64,000 bases of DNA from DATHKG01 sp035489435 (GTDB lineage Bacteria > Bacteroidota > Bacteroidia > Chitinophagales > Chitinophagaceae): NCBI GenBank assembly GCA_035489435.1, contig DATHKG010000111.1; one strand, written 5' to 3'. Below are positions 17,231-25,394 of the stretch, piece by piece. Numbering within the stretch: the stretch's first letter is position 1; every line of letters starts with the position of its first letter. The translations under genes and the position numbers were made by a program. The notes beneath the pieces were generated by a model that saw nothing but the letters and a program-made list of their open reading frames with translations, searched no databases and was not told the origin of the DNA.

Positions 17231-17838
17231 TACTTAATTTATCGTATATTTCTCTGTAATAATTTTGGTGTGGTAGCCTTCCCTTCGACGTCCGAACTGG
17301 CACAACTGCGGCATACTCAAGACTCTGGCGATCATCGGCAATGTTGGCTAACTTATAATTATATGCACCTAGTGACGTAAATATAATTAGTGTGGTATTG
17401 ATTCTTTCAATTCAATACTGTAATTAAATGCCAGCTACCCTGCTTCTTCAGCCGCAGCCAAATAAAAAGTGCAATCTGCGAATAGCGAATAGGTGCACCT
17501 GACTTGAAAATATAGCGTATCCTGAGTACGCGATACTTATCCATTTGTGAAGGATCGCATCTATCCAACTAACCAATGAATATGCTGATAACACAGCGCT
17601 CAATACCTGGTATACCTGCCTCGTCAATGCATTTAAAATATCGGCTAAAACCTCAACTCCTGAGTTCATTGATCGCAGAGCTTCGCCATGCCAGTCCCAT
17701 TGACGGATTCAAAAGGCAGCAAATAAGCGTTTAAAATACTCATAATTATAGAATTGTCAACGGTTCCTGAAATTAATTTTATCAGGATCAATGTTTTCTT
17801 TTAACGGTTTGATAGCCAGACAATGATGAGAAAACATG
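17231..17838. other. Gap between the array and the LytTR regulator
   Basis: No convincing gene. A 73-codon minus-strand frame at 17448-17669 has no recognisable features. The only structure seen is the inverted copy at 17330-17352. Confidence 0.4.
17330..17352 (-). repeat. Inverted copy of the sequence flanking palindrome E5
   Basis: GATCATCGGCAATGTTGG and CTAAC here are the reverse complement of 16937-16959 with two mismatches in 23 bases. Both copies begin with GTTAGCC in their own orientation. This may be the remains of another cassette junction. Confidence 0.6.
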
Positions 17839-18591
17839 TCAGTACTTTCCGTGTTGCAATTTTTTCAATAGCATTTCTTTCCTGCTTCGGCTAACATCAA
17901 CCGATGAGTCATCGCTCATAATAAGATAGCCCCCTTCACCCTTGATGTATTTGTTTACTTCATTCAGATTAACTATATGGGAATTGTGCACGCGGAGAAA
18001 GGAATATTCTTCGAGCATTTCTTCTATCTCCTTTAGCGTGCGTGATGCAATTATTTTTTGTTTATTCTTTAAAAGAAAGATGGTGTAGTTACTATCTGAA
18101 GCGCAACTGATAATGGAATTCACATCAATCATCTGCAATCCTTCCATGGTCGGTAGCGCAATTTTCTGAATAAAAGAAGCAGGCTGATGAATTTTTTGCA
18201 AGAGAATTTCAAGTTGCTGGGGAAGCGGGTAATGCAAACGCTGTGTAATTTTCTGTACAGCTCTTTGTAATTCCTCCCGGTCAACAGGTTTTAAAAGATA
18301 ATCCAGCGCACTGAAGCGTATGGCTTTGATAGCGTATTGATCGTAGCTGGTGGTAAAAATGATCTCAAAATGTATCTCCGGCAATCTTTCCAGCATTTCA
18401 AAGCCATTCATTCTGGGCATCTCAATATCAAGAAAAAGAATTTGCGGCTCCTGTTCTTTTATAGCTGATAAAGCCGTTTCGCCCGAATAACAAATATCTG
18501 CCACCTTCACAGCAGGACAATAACGTTCCAGCAGAGTGACCAGCGCTTCGCAACAATAAGGCTCATCATCAACAATAATGGCTTTTATCAT
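17839..18591 (-). CDS. LytTR-family response regulator
   Basis: A 250-residue regulator from the ATG at 18591, chosen because it places the IKAIIVDDEP start of the receiver domain at the N-terminus; an ATG three codons upstream is possible. The receiver has the acidic pair DDE, the phosphoacceptor in LFLDIEMPRMNGFEML (Asp 55) and the TTSYDQYAIKAIRFSALDYLLKPV block with the conserved Lys. The LytTR DNA-binding domain (about 145-245) contains FLRVHNSHIVNLNEVNKYIKGEGGYL. It pairs with the sensor gene 20 bp upstream and probably controls nearby genes. Confidence 0.92.
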   Translation of the reverse strand: MIKAIIVDDEPYCCEALVTLLERYCPAVKVADICYSGETALSAIKEQEPQILFLDIEMPRMNGFEMLERLPEIHFEIIFTTSYDQYAIKAIRFSALDYLLKPVDREELQRAVQKITQRLHYPLPQQLEILLQKIHQPASFIQKIALPTMEGLQMIDVNSIISCASDSNYTIFLLKNKQKIIASRTLKEIEEMLEEYSFLRVHNSHIVNLNEVNKYIKGEGGYLIMSDDSSVDVSRSRKEMLLKKLQHGKY

Positions 18592-18620
18592 AGTGGTCAA
18601 AACTGATGAAGGCAGTATTT

Positions 18621-20783
18621 TTATAATTCTGTGTCATGAAATTCCGCGATGGTCTCTCTATAGCTGATTTTTATTGTAACTCTCGTTCCGGCCGCTTGTC
18701 CTTCTGCATCTACGAGATCCTGGACGGTAACAGTCGTTTTTTCTACATCCTTATTAAGCAAGGCAAGACGTTCAGCCGTGATCTGCATGCCCATAGATTT
18801 TTGCTTTTCTGCTGATTTGCTTTTTAATGCTTCCGCTTTTTTTCGTCCAACACCGTTATCAGTAATATAACAGTATAGCATATTACTCTTGAGTTCGAAA
18901 GCAACTTCCAGGGCACCCCGCCCTTGTTTGTTCATAAGGCCGTGCCAGATAGCATTTTCAGCAAACGGTTGTAGCAGCAACGGTGGAAGGAAGATAGAGG
19001 CGGCGTCAAAATTGTTATGAAAGCTTATGGTATAATCAAAAGAGTTTTTAAAACGTAATCTTTCAAGGTCAAGATAGAGACGCAGCATTTCCAGTTCATC
19101 TTCCATGATGATCATCGATTTATTAGAATTATTCAACACCATACGGATCAGTCTGGAAAATTTAGTAAGATAATCAGAGGCCGCTTCCGATTCATTCTTT
19201 AATATGAACCTATTGATAGAACTAAGACAATTAAAAATGAAATGCGGGTTCATTTGTGCGCGTAATGCCTGCATCTCTAATTCCGTGGCTTGCTGTTGAA
19301 GTTCGGCTTTTGCTTTGTCGATTTCAAGCTTTTGAATCTGTAATTCGTTTTCTGCCAGTTCGTGGCGATGTCTTTCATTTTTGCGTTTGAGGGTTATGTT
19401 TCTGAAAATAATAATGCCAATCATTACGAAAACAATTAGAGAGGCTATAAGAATCTTTTTCATTAACAATTCCTCTTTCAGTTGCTGGTTCTTTATCTGG
19501 TTGTCTTTATGTAAGAGGTCTATACGAGCCTGTTGTTGTTCCTCCCTTGCTTCTATTTTATATAATGCCAGTTTTTGAATAATTTGAAGTTTAAACTTAG
19601 CATCCTCCAAACTGTCTTTCAGTGTCACAAACTTTTTAAAATAGAAATAGGCGCTGTCTGACTGCCTTAGGGTTTCATATACCTTCCAATGTAACTCATA
19701 AGCAAGCCATCTTGCATCCTTTGTATCCCAGCGATCTGCTATTGTTAATGATTGCCTTGCACACTCTAATGCCTTTGCGTATTGCTTTAGGCCGGTATAG
19801 CTTTTTCCCATATCTACCAAGGCCCACATTGCTCCGTTATCGTTACTTCGTTTCTTAAAACTGGTTAATGCATTCTGTAAATAATAGAGGGCTGTGTCAT
19901 ATTCTTTCCGCAACATATACAATTTCCCAAGTCCCGCCAGTGAGGGTCCATCGTCCGGAAAGGCTTGCCGGAAATAATATATGGACGAGTCATAGTTGTT
20001 CAGATCCAGGAACACATTACCCATTGATCTGAAAATGTTCCATTTTATCCCATGGCTGCGAGCCTGCACATAGCTTTGGCGGAAATAATCCAGAGCCGCC
20101 GCATGATCGCCGACAGACCGGTAAATGTGCGCAAGGCGATACAATGACCATATGATTCCCCTGTTATCTCCAATCCTTTTTTTTTCCCTGACTCCCTGTT
20201 TTATGCTCTCAAAGAATTTTTCAAAATCCCCTTTTTCATGGTACACATAACCAAACTGATCATTTATTTCAGCTAGCATAACCCGGTTGCCCGCTTTCCT
20301 GAAATGTACTGCGGATTTTTCAAAAGCTTTCTTAGCACTATCCGGGGTACCCAGCATCAGAAATGCGGTGCCCAAACCCATGAATGCATGCCCTAATCCT
20401 TCATCATCCGGTATTTTTTTATACCACGAAATGGCTTCCCGGAAATATTTTTCCATTTCACCGGAATCAAAAAAATCCCACTGGGCGAAGAGTCCAAACC
20501 GAAGGCTCGCATCACCCAGGCCTTTTATGTAGTTGATGGCAGAAGCTTCCTCATAAGCCTGTTTGGCTAGTGACCACCCCGAATCAGACAGCAACGGGTT
20601 CATTGTTTCTACATATGAACGGGCTAATTCATTCATACAATCCACGCGGGCACTATCGCGCAAAAAGGGTAGTACTTTTCTTAAGCTATCAATGGGGAGT
20701 GGCGGTTTGTCAATTTTAAAGACCTGCGCCTTAACAAGAACCGGAAATAAAAAAGCGGCTATTATGATAAACCTTATTTTCAT
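18621..20783 (-). CDS. TPR-containing LytS-type sensor histidine kinase
   Basis: A 720-residue membrane sensor. It has a signal peptide (MKIRFIIIAAFLFPVLVKAQ), a periplasmic array of TPR-like helical pairs (about 50-410, for example YNYDSSIYYFRQAF-type repeats), a coiled coil, one membrane segment (about 443-465, ILIASLIVFVMIGIIIF), a second coiled coil and a His_kinase domain with MNPHFIFNCLSSINRF (His 514) and the ATP-binding LLLQPFAENAIWHGL and DNGVGRKKAE. It presumably phosphorylates the adjacent LytTR regulator. The TPR region suggests sensing by protein contact; the signal is unknown. Confidence 0.92.
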   Translation of the reverse strand: MKIRFIIIAAFLFPVLVKAQVFKIDKPPLPIDSLRKVLPFLRDSARVDCMNELARSYVETMNPLLSDSGWSLAKQAYEEASAINYIKGLGDASLRFGLFAQWDFFDSGEMEKYFREAISWYKKIPDDEGLGHAFMGLGTAFLMLGTPDSAKKAFEKSAVHFRKAGNRVMLAEINDQFGYVYHEKGDFEKFFESIKQGVREKKRIGDNRGIIWSLYRLAHIYRSVGDHAAALDYFRQSYVQARSHGIKWNIFRSMGNVFLDLNNYDSSIYYFRQAFPDDGPSLAGLGKLYMLRKEYDTALYYLQNALTSFKKRSNDNGAMWALVDMGKSYTGLKQYAKALECARQSLTIADRWDTKDARWLAYELHWKVYETLRQSDSAYFYFKKFVTLKDSLEDAKFKLQIIQKLALYKIEAREEQQQARIDLLHKDNQIKNQQLKEELLMKKILIASLIVFVMIGIIIFRNITLKRKNERHRHELAENELQIQKLEIDKAKAELQQQATELEMQALRAQMNPHFIFNCLSSINRFILKNESEAASDYLTKFSRLIRMVLNNSNKSMIIMEDELEMLRLYLDLERLRFKNSFDYTISFHNNFDAASIFLPPLLLQPFAENAIWHGLMNKQGRGALEVAFELKSNMLYCYITDNGVGRKKAEALKSKSAEKQKSMGMQITAERLALLNKDVEKTTVTVQDLVDAEGQAAGTRVTIKISYRETIAEFHDTEL

Positions 20784-21264
20784 TAAAAGCCTTTAAATCA
20801 ACAGTACAAACGATGACCGGAATATGGATGTGGAGTCGTTAGATTTTGTAAGCCAGTCTTGAAAGAAATTTCCCTTTTAAATTAAATAAAATTTACCTGC
20901 TTCTTGCAATAAATTCTCCTGGCAAATCTAAATCCGTTTTGCTTGTAAGCTAAAGTACAATGAGCAGTTGGAGGATCTGGCAAATACTTTATAACAACGA
21001 CTGATTAGTTGACGGGTCATATCTTCTCCGGACACATTTCACCGTCCTCTCACTCATTTCCACAAATCATCATCGATTTCTGCAAACTGCTAATTCCAAT
21101 TGCCCTTTGGTTTATGATGGTAGTAGTTTCAATATTCGATTGCGCAATTACTGAAGTAATTCCCCTTCTTGAAAATAGACTCAGTTTCTGATTCATTCAC
21201 CATTACAATCAATAAGTAATGAACCTTCTTTTAATCTTTTCTTTCACCATTAAAACTATTAATT
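20784..21264. other. Divergent intergenic region
   Basis: It separates the sensor kinase gene (minus) from the haloperoxidase-like gene (plus) and should hold promoters for both. No clear TTTG/TAnnTTTG pair, repeat or RNA gene was recognised. Confidence 0.4.
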
Positions 21265-22614
21265 ATGCAATCCCCTTTAACTAAGATTATTAAAAGCTCA
21301 AAACTGCTTATTATGATCATGGTCGTAAGCTTACTGCCTGGTTGTTCGAAACTTGATCCTTTTCCGCGAAAGGATCCCAAGGCTACGGAAGAAAGTGCAG
21401 ATGTGGTGTATGACTGGTATAAATTGATAGCACAAATTCAGTTGTATTCAAACCCTTCACCCGTTCTACAAAACTATCGAAACTTTGGTTTTGTAGGGGT
21501 AGGTTTGTATGAAGCAGTACAACCGGGCATTAAAGGAGCTGTAAGTTTATCGACCAAACTTTATCAAATGCCAGCTATGCCAACACCGGAGTCGAACAAA
21601 GATTATTTGTGGGGCGCCAGTGCCAATGCTTTCTTCCCCAGCATGTTTAAGCAGATTTTAGCTGGCCTGACTAATGCTGATATAGCCAGGATGGATTCTC
21701 TTGAGAATGCCTATAACAACCGATTCAGATTAAGTACATCAGATGCTGTTGTTAACCGCTCGCAGGCCTTCGGACTTTCCATTGCCACCGCCATTTACAA
21801 CTGGTCAACCACCGATAATTTCAACCTTTCAAGTACCGGGTATGTACTACCTGTTTTTCCGGGTTCCTGGGTGCCCACCCCTCCTGGACTTGCCGCTCCG
21901 GTGGGACCTTTTTTAGCGAACTCAAGACCTTTCATGGCGTATAGCCTGACAGCCACAGCACCCCCACTACCTTTTCCTTATTCGGAAGACCCGTCATCTC
22001 AATTCTATAAAGCGGCAAAAGAAGTTTATGATGTAGGGAATGCATTAACAGTGGAACAAAAAATAATTGCCAACTGGTGGGGTGGTGGTCCTGGGGAAAC
22101 ACTGCATTTTGCAGCAGGCGCACATCCTATTTCTATCGCAACGCAGATATTGGAGAGAAAGAAAGCGAAGCTGGGACAGGCTGCCCAAACTTATGCCAAA
22201 GCTTCAATTGCTTTTAAAGACGGTCCTATTATTGTATGGAGAGCAAAATACCAGTTTAACCTGGTCCGGCCGATCACTTATATCAACAAGCTCATCGATC
22301 CAGGCTGGCAGGCTTATTTAGTCACCCCCCCTTATCCTGATTATACTTCCGGACTTGCCGGTGTAATCACCCCCTTTATGCAGGTATTGAAAAGAGAGTT
22401 CGGCGACCTACCGCTGATGGATAACACATATGTTTGGAGGGGCGACGGTTCCCGGCAGTATGCTTCTATTAGCGCATTGATCAGAGAAGCTGCTAATTCC
22501 AGGGTTTATGCAGGCATACACTACCAGTTTACGCAGGACATTAGTGTGGAATTGGGCCAGAAATTAGGCAATAATATCGCTGACATCAACTTAGTAGGAT
22601 CCAGGGAAAAATAG
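21265..22614 (+). CDS. Vanadium haloperoxidase-like lipoprotein lacking the acid-base histidine
   Basis: A 449-residue lipoprotein (lipobox LPGC, Cys 27) of the vanadium haloperoxidase/acid phosphatase superfamily. The vanadate-pocket motif KYQFNLVRP (Lys 328, Arg 335) and the SRVYAGIH motif with the vanadate-ligand His 419 are present. The middle motif, normally P-S-G-H, reads T-S-G-L with Leu 364 where the second copy in this window (43.7 kb) has His 364. The enzyme may be inactive as a haloperoxidase or use changed chemistry. It is preceded by a divergent LytS/LytTR pair. Confidence 0.8.
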   Translation: MQSPLTKIIKSSKLLIMIMVVSLLPGCSKLDPFPRKDPKATEESADVVYDWYKLIAQIQLYSNPSPVLQNYRNFGFVGVGLYEAVQPGIKGAVSLSTKLYQMPAMPTPESNKDYLWGASANAFFPSMFKQILAGLTNADIARMDSLENAYNNRFRLSTSDAVVNRSQAFGLSIATAIYNWSTTDNFNLSSTGYVLPVFPGSWVPTPPGLAAPVGPFLANSRPFMAYSLTATAPPLPFPYSEDPSSQFYKAAKEVYDVGNALTVEQKIIANWWGGGPGETLHFAAGAHPISIATQILERKKAKLGQAAQTYAKASIAFKDGPIIVWRAKYQFNLVRPITYINKLIDPGWQAYLVTPPYPDYTSGLAGVITPFMQVLKREFGDLPLMDNTYVWRGDGSRQYASISALIREAANSRVYAGIHYQFTQDISVELGQKLGNNIADINLVGSREK

Positions 22615-23147
22615 AAATGGGAACCCTTAAGCAATAAATTTATGGATTTTGCTCGGTGACCACTATGGTGGAACTCACCTGAAGCTGGCCCGGTTATAGG
22701 TTGAATATTGGAAATAATAAATCGACGAGATGATAGATGCGTTGTAGATGTTAAGTTTCAATTTTTTAAGAATTGGAAGCTGCTCTTATTTTGGGCAGCT
22801 TCTTTTACTTGAGGGCTATCTGAAAATATATATTTTCTGGCACCTGTTTTATGAAGAGATATTTGCGATATGTAAACTTTTCCATTTTGTATCATTTAGA
22901 GACACGGAGCAGCAACCTTTTTTGCAGTCAGTGATGATCTTAAGCAACGAGTTTCTAAGATCCAAGGTACTTTTACAATAATTTACAATGTTTACATTTT
23001 AATTTACAATCTAAATTCCCCAGGCTGAAATATATCAAAGTATTTTTGTTGCACCTACTTTAAAAGGATAAGTAAAATAAATAGAATGCCTTAAACGGAT
23101 CTGATTTATCAGCAGATAGATCTATGTTAATTAAACCTACAAAAAAT
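22615..23147. other. Gap without a recognised gene
   Basis: AT-rich sequence. A 77-codon frame at 22748-22981 has no features. TATTTTTG at 23041-23048 could be a -7 element for the next gene, but no matching TTTG is found at -33. Confidence 0.4.
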
Positions 23148-23687
23148 ATGAAAAAAGCTATTTATGCGCTGATCTTACCGCTGGTTGTGGTAAGCGGACT
23201 AGTATTTGCTAATCGCGAAATTAAAAATGAAACTTCTAAAATGTCAACCCCAAAAACCCTCTCTGCTGCTGAAAGGGAAGCCGAACTGAAAAAATGGGAG
23301 GCTACCCCTGAAGGTGTAAAGTTCAAAAAATGGGAAGCGTCTCCCGCAGGTCAAAAAGTGTATGCCGGTGCTGCTAAAATAAGGGAGCATTTAAGTGCTT
23401 TTACCAATATGGAGGCTGTTATAACCTCTCTTTCTCTTCCGCCAGGATCAAGATTAGGTTTCGGTGTGATGGCCAGGATTAATGGTGTCGATTACATTGT
23501 AAAATTTGAGCCGGAAAAGTCTCAACTTGAGCAATTGCATAGCCTGAAAGTTAACGACAAAATAATTTTAAGAAGCCGTAACGTATCGTACGCGCCCAAG
23601 TATTCATACCCAATAGTATCGGGCGAATATGTAGAACGAGATCGTGAAGTAATTTTTAAACGTGTCCCTCGCAAAGGCGGTTGCTGA
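23148..23687 (+). CDS. Small secreted protein of unknown function
   Basis: The ATG at 23148 gives 179 residues with a signal peptide (MKKAIYALILPLVVVSGLVFA); an ATG eight codons upstream is less natural. A short internal repeat, LKKWEATPEGVK followed by FKKWEASPAGQK, precedes a C-terminal beta-rich region (MARINGVDYIVKFEPE to the end). The protein ends RKGGC. I do not recognise the family. It stands alone upstream of a convergent SusCD pair. Confidence 0.65.
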   Translation: MKKAIYALILPLVVVSGLVFANREIKNETSKMSTPKTLSAAEREAELKKWEATPEGVKFKKWEASPAGQKVYAGAAKIREHLSAFTNMEAVITSLSLPPGSRLGFGVMARINGVDYIVKFEPEKSQLEQLHSLKVNDKIILRSRNVSYAPKYSYPIVSGEYVERDREVIFKRVPRKGGC

Positions 23688-23923
23688 GCAAATAAATTTT
23701 TAAATACGTATTGTAAACAAGTATTTGAATAGAAAAAAATGTGAAGTAGTATAAAACGAAAAAATGTAGGAATAAAAAAAGCCTGAAGACCGCGAAGTAG
23801 CGACCTATTCTTTTTCCTTCCAAAACAATACGTTGCCTGATTTGATGTCCAGTTGAAAATTTACATCGGACTAACGGGTCCATTAAAAGTGAAAGCTAGC
23901 CAATCATAGCTATTTTATAATTT
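23688..23923. other. Convergent intergenic stretch
   Basis: AT-rich sequence between the secreted-protein gene and the SusD terminator. No gene recognised. Confidence 0.4.
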
Positions 23924-23950
23924 GAAAAAGCTATCATAGGATAGCTCTTT
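23924..23950 (-). terminator. Terminator of the SusCD operon
   Basis: Read on the minus strand, AGCTATC and GATAGCT pair around a 4-base loop (23929-23946) and are followed by a run of five T. It lies 40-65 bp after the SusD stop codon. Confidence 0.65.
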
Positions 23951-23974
23951 CATAATTTAACCAGCAAACACTTT

Positions 23975-24006
23975 TTATTTGTCCCAAAATTTATTTGTCC
24001 CAAAAT
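23975..24006. repeat. Perfect 16-bp tandem duplication over the SusD stop codon
   Basis: TTATTTGTCCCAAAAT occurs at 23975-23990 and again at 23991-24006. The second copy encodes the last SusD residues and its stop codon; the first is a non-coding duplicate directly downstream. Confidence 0.9.
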
Positions 24007-25358
24007 ACTTTCGGGGCCAATAAAGTTACCGATGCGGGTACATTTGCCCCGTTATAAGAGTATTCTGTTTGAGGATACAAAAGTCGACGTGGCACGGCTG
24101 TACCAGCAGCGGGTGTAAGAACGGGGCTGTTATTCCTGCGCCATAGTACCCATGCTTCCGGGTTTAGGTAAAGAGCTGTATATTCTTCGGCAGAAACTTT
24201 CGCAATGGCCGCAGCACTTGATCCCGGTAATGTGCCATTAGCGGCAATATAATTGTTGATATCGGCAGATGGAATATTCAATTTCTCCATATTCGCACGG
24301 ATACCAACCTGGTAAAAGCCTTGAGCAGTCGCAATATTGCCGGTAGCAATAAGAGTAGCTTCTGCTTTCATAAAAAGCAGTTCATCGTAAGCGATCAGTT
24401 CAACAGGCGCATCAATATCTCCATAATAATCACCCATTCCTACCCCATTTACATCGTTGTAAGCAGTATCAATGTAAACTGTTAACCGCGGGTCATGATC
24501 AGCGAGCAACCGCAAACCTAAAGTACTTTCATCAAAAGCTATATCCGCTCTCTGCTGATTAAACTGGTACCAGGGATTTGATGCTGTTTCAGTGTTCCCA
24601 AAAATATATTTTGCATTATCTGCATTGCTGGTAAATGATTGCGCCAGTTCAGTTAATGCACTGTTGGCCATAGTGACATCTCCTTTACTTTGGTGAATGT
24701 ATATACGTGCTTTGATAGCATGAGCAAATTTTAACCATTTGGATATATTACCCCCATATATAACGTCCTCCGCGCCGGGTGAATAAATATCTTGCCCGAT
24801 ATTATTCAATTGGGTAATCGCAGTATTTAACAACACTATTATTGTATCGTATAATGCTTTATCAGCATCGTATTTAGACTGAAGTTGCCCTTCATATCCT
24901 TTGAAAGCATCTGAATAAGGAAGCGCGCCCCATGTATCAACTGCAACCTGGAGAGTATATGCCATAAGGATCCTCGAAATACCACTATATGCATTAGCTT
25001 GTTTAGAATCAGAAACCTGCATTAAGACTTTGTTATTTTCCATTACAGATGTATATAGGTTGCCCCATACATTATCAAAGTCAACAGAGGTGAATATGTA
25101 TCCGTTATAGCCCTGGGCCTGGCGGGAAAAACCTAAGGTTTGTTGGGTAATGATCGACGAAAAGCGGGAAAAATCGCCACCCACGGTGTAAGCTAAAGCT
25201 CCTTCAACAGTAGATAACAATACAGCCGGAACTACGCTTGATGCTTCGGGTGCATTCGTGTTGACATTCACATCTGAAAAAAATGATTTCTTACAGGAAG
25301 TCAATGTAAGCACCGTGAAAGTCAAAACTATAAAGGATATATCGATAAACTTTTTCAT
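23991..25358 (-). CDS. SusD/RagB-like outer-membrane lipoprotein (SusD-like 2 type)
   Basis: A 455-residue lipoprotein with lipobox LTSC (Cys 22), then VNVNTNAPEASSVVPAVLL, typical of the SusD-like 2 subgroup. The C-terminal part has ELLFMKAEATLIATG and LNPEAWVLWRRNNSPVL, the usual SusD end region with the mature protein ending VFWDK. SusD proteins cap the SusC barrel and deliver ligand to it at the cell surface. It follows SusC by 36 bp and is surely cotranscribed. No glycoside hydrolase is nearby, so the ligand may be a peptide or glycan and cannot be named. Confidence 0.92.
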   Translation of the reverse strand: MKKFIDISFIVLTFTVLTLTSCKKSFFSDVNVNTNAPEASSVVPAVLLSTVEGALAYTVGGDFSRFSSIITQQTLGFSRQAQGYNGYIFTSVDFDNVWGNLYTSVMENNKVLMQVSDSKQANAYSGISRILMAYTLQVAVDTWGALPYSDAFKGYEGQLQSKYDADKALYDTIIVLLNTAITQLNNIGQDIYSPGAEDVIYGGNISKWLKFAHAIKARIYIHQSKGDVTMANSALTELAQSFTSNADNAKYIFGNTETASNPWYQFNQQRADIAFDESTLGLRLLADHDPRLTVYIDTAYNDVNGVGMGDYYGDIDAPVELIAYDELLFMKAEATLIATGNIATAQGFYQVGIRANMEKLNIPSADINNYIAANGTLPGSSAAAIAKVSAEEYTALYLNPEAWVLWRRNNSPVLTPAAGTAVPRRLLYPQTEYSYNGANVPASVTLLAPKVFWDK

Positions 25359-25394
25359 AATATCTATTTCAGGTTCAGTAATTAAAGATGCTCA

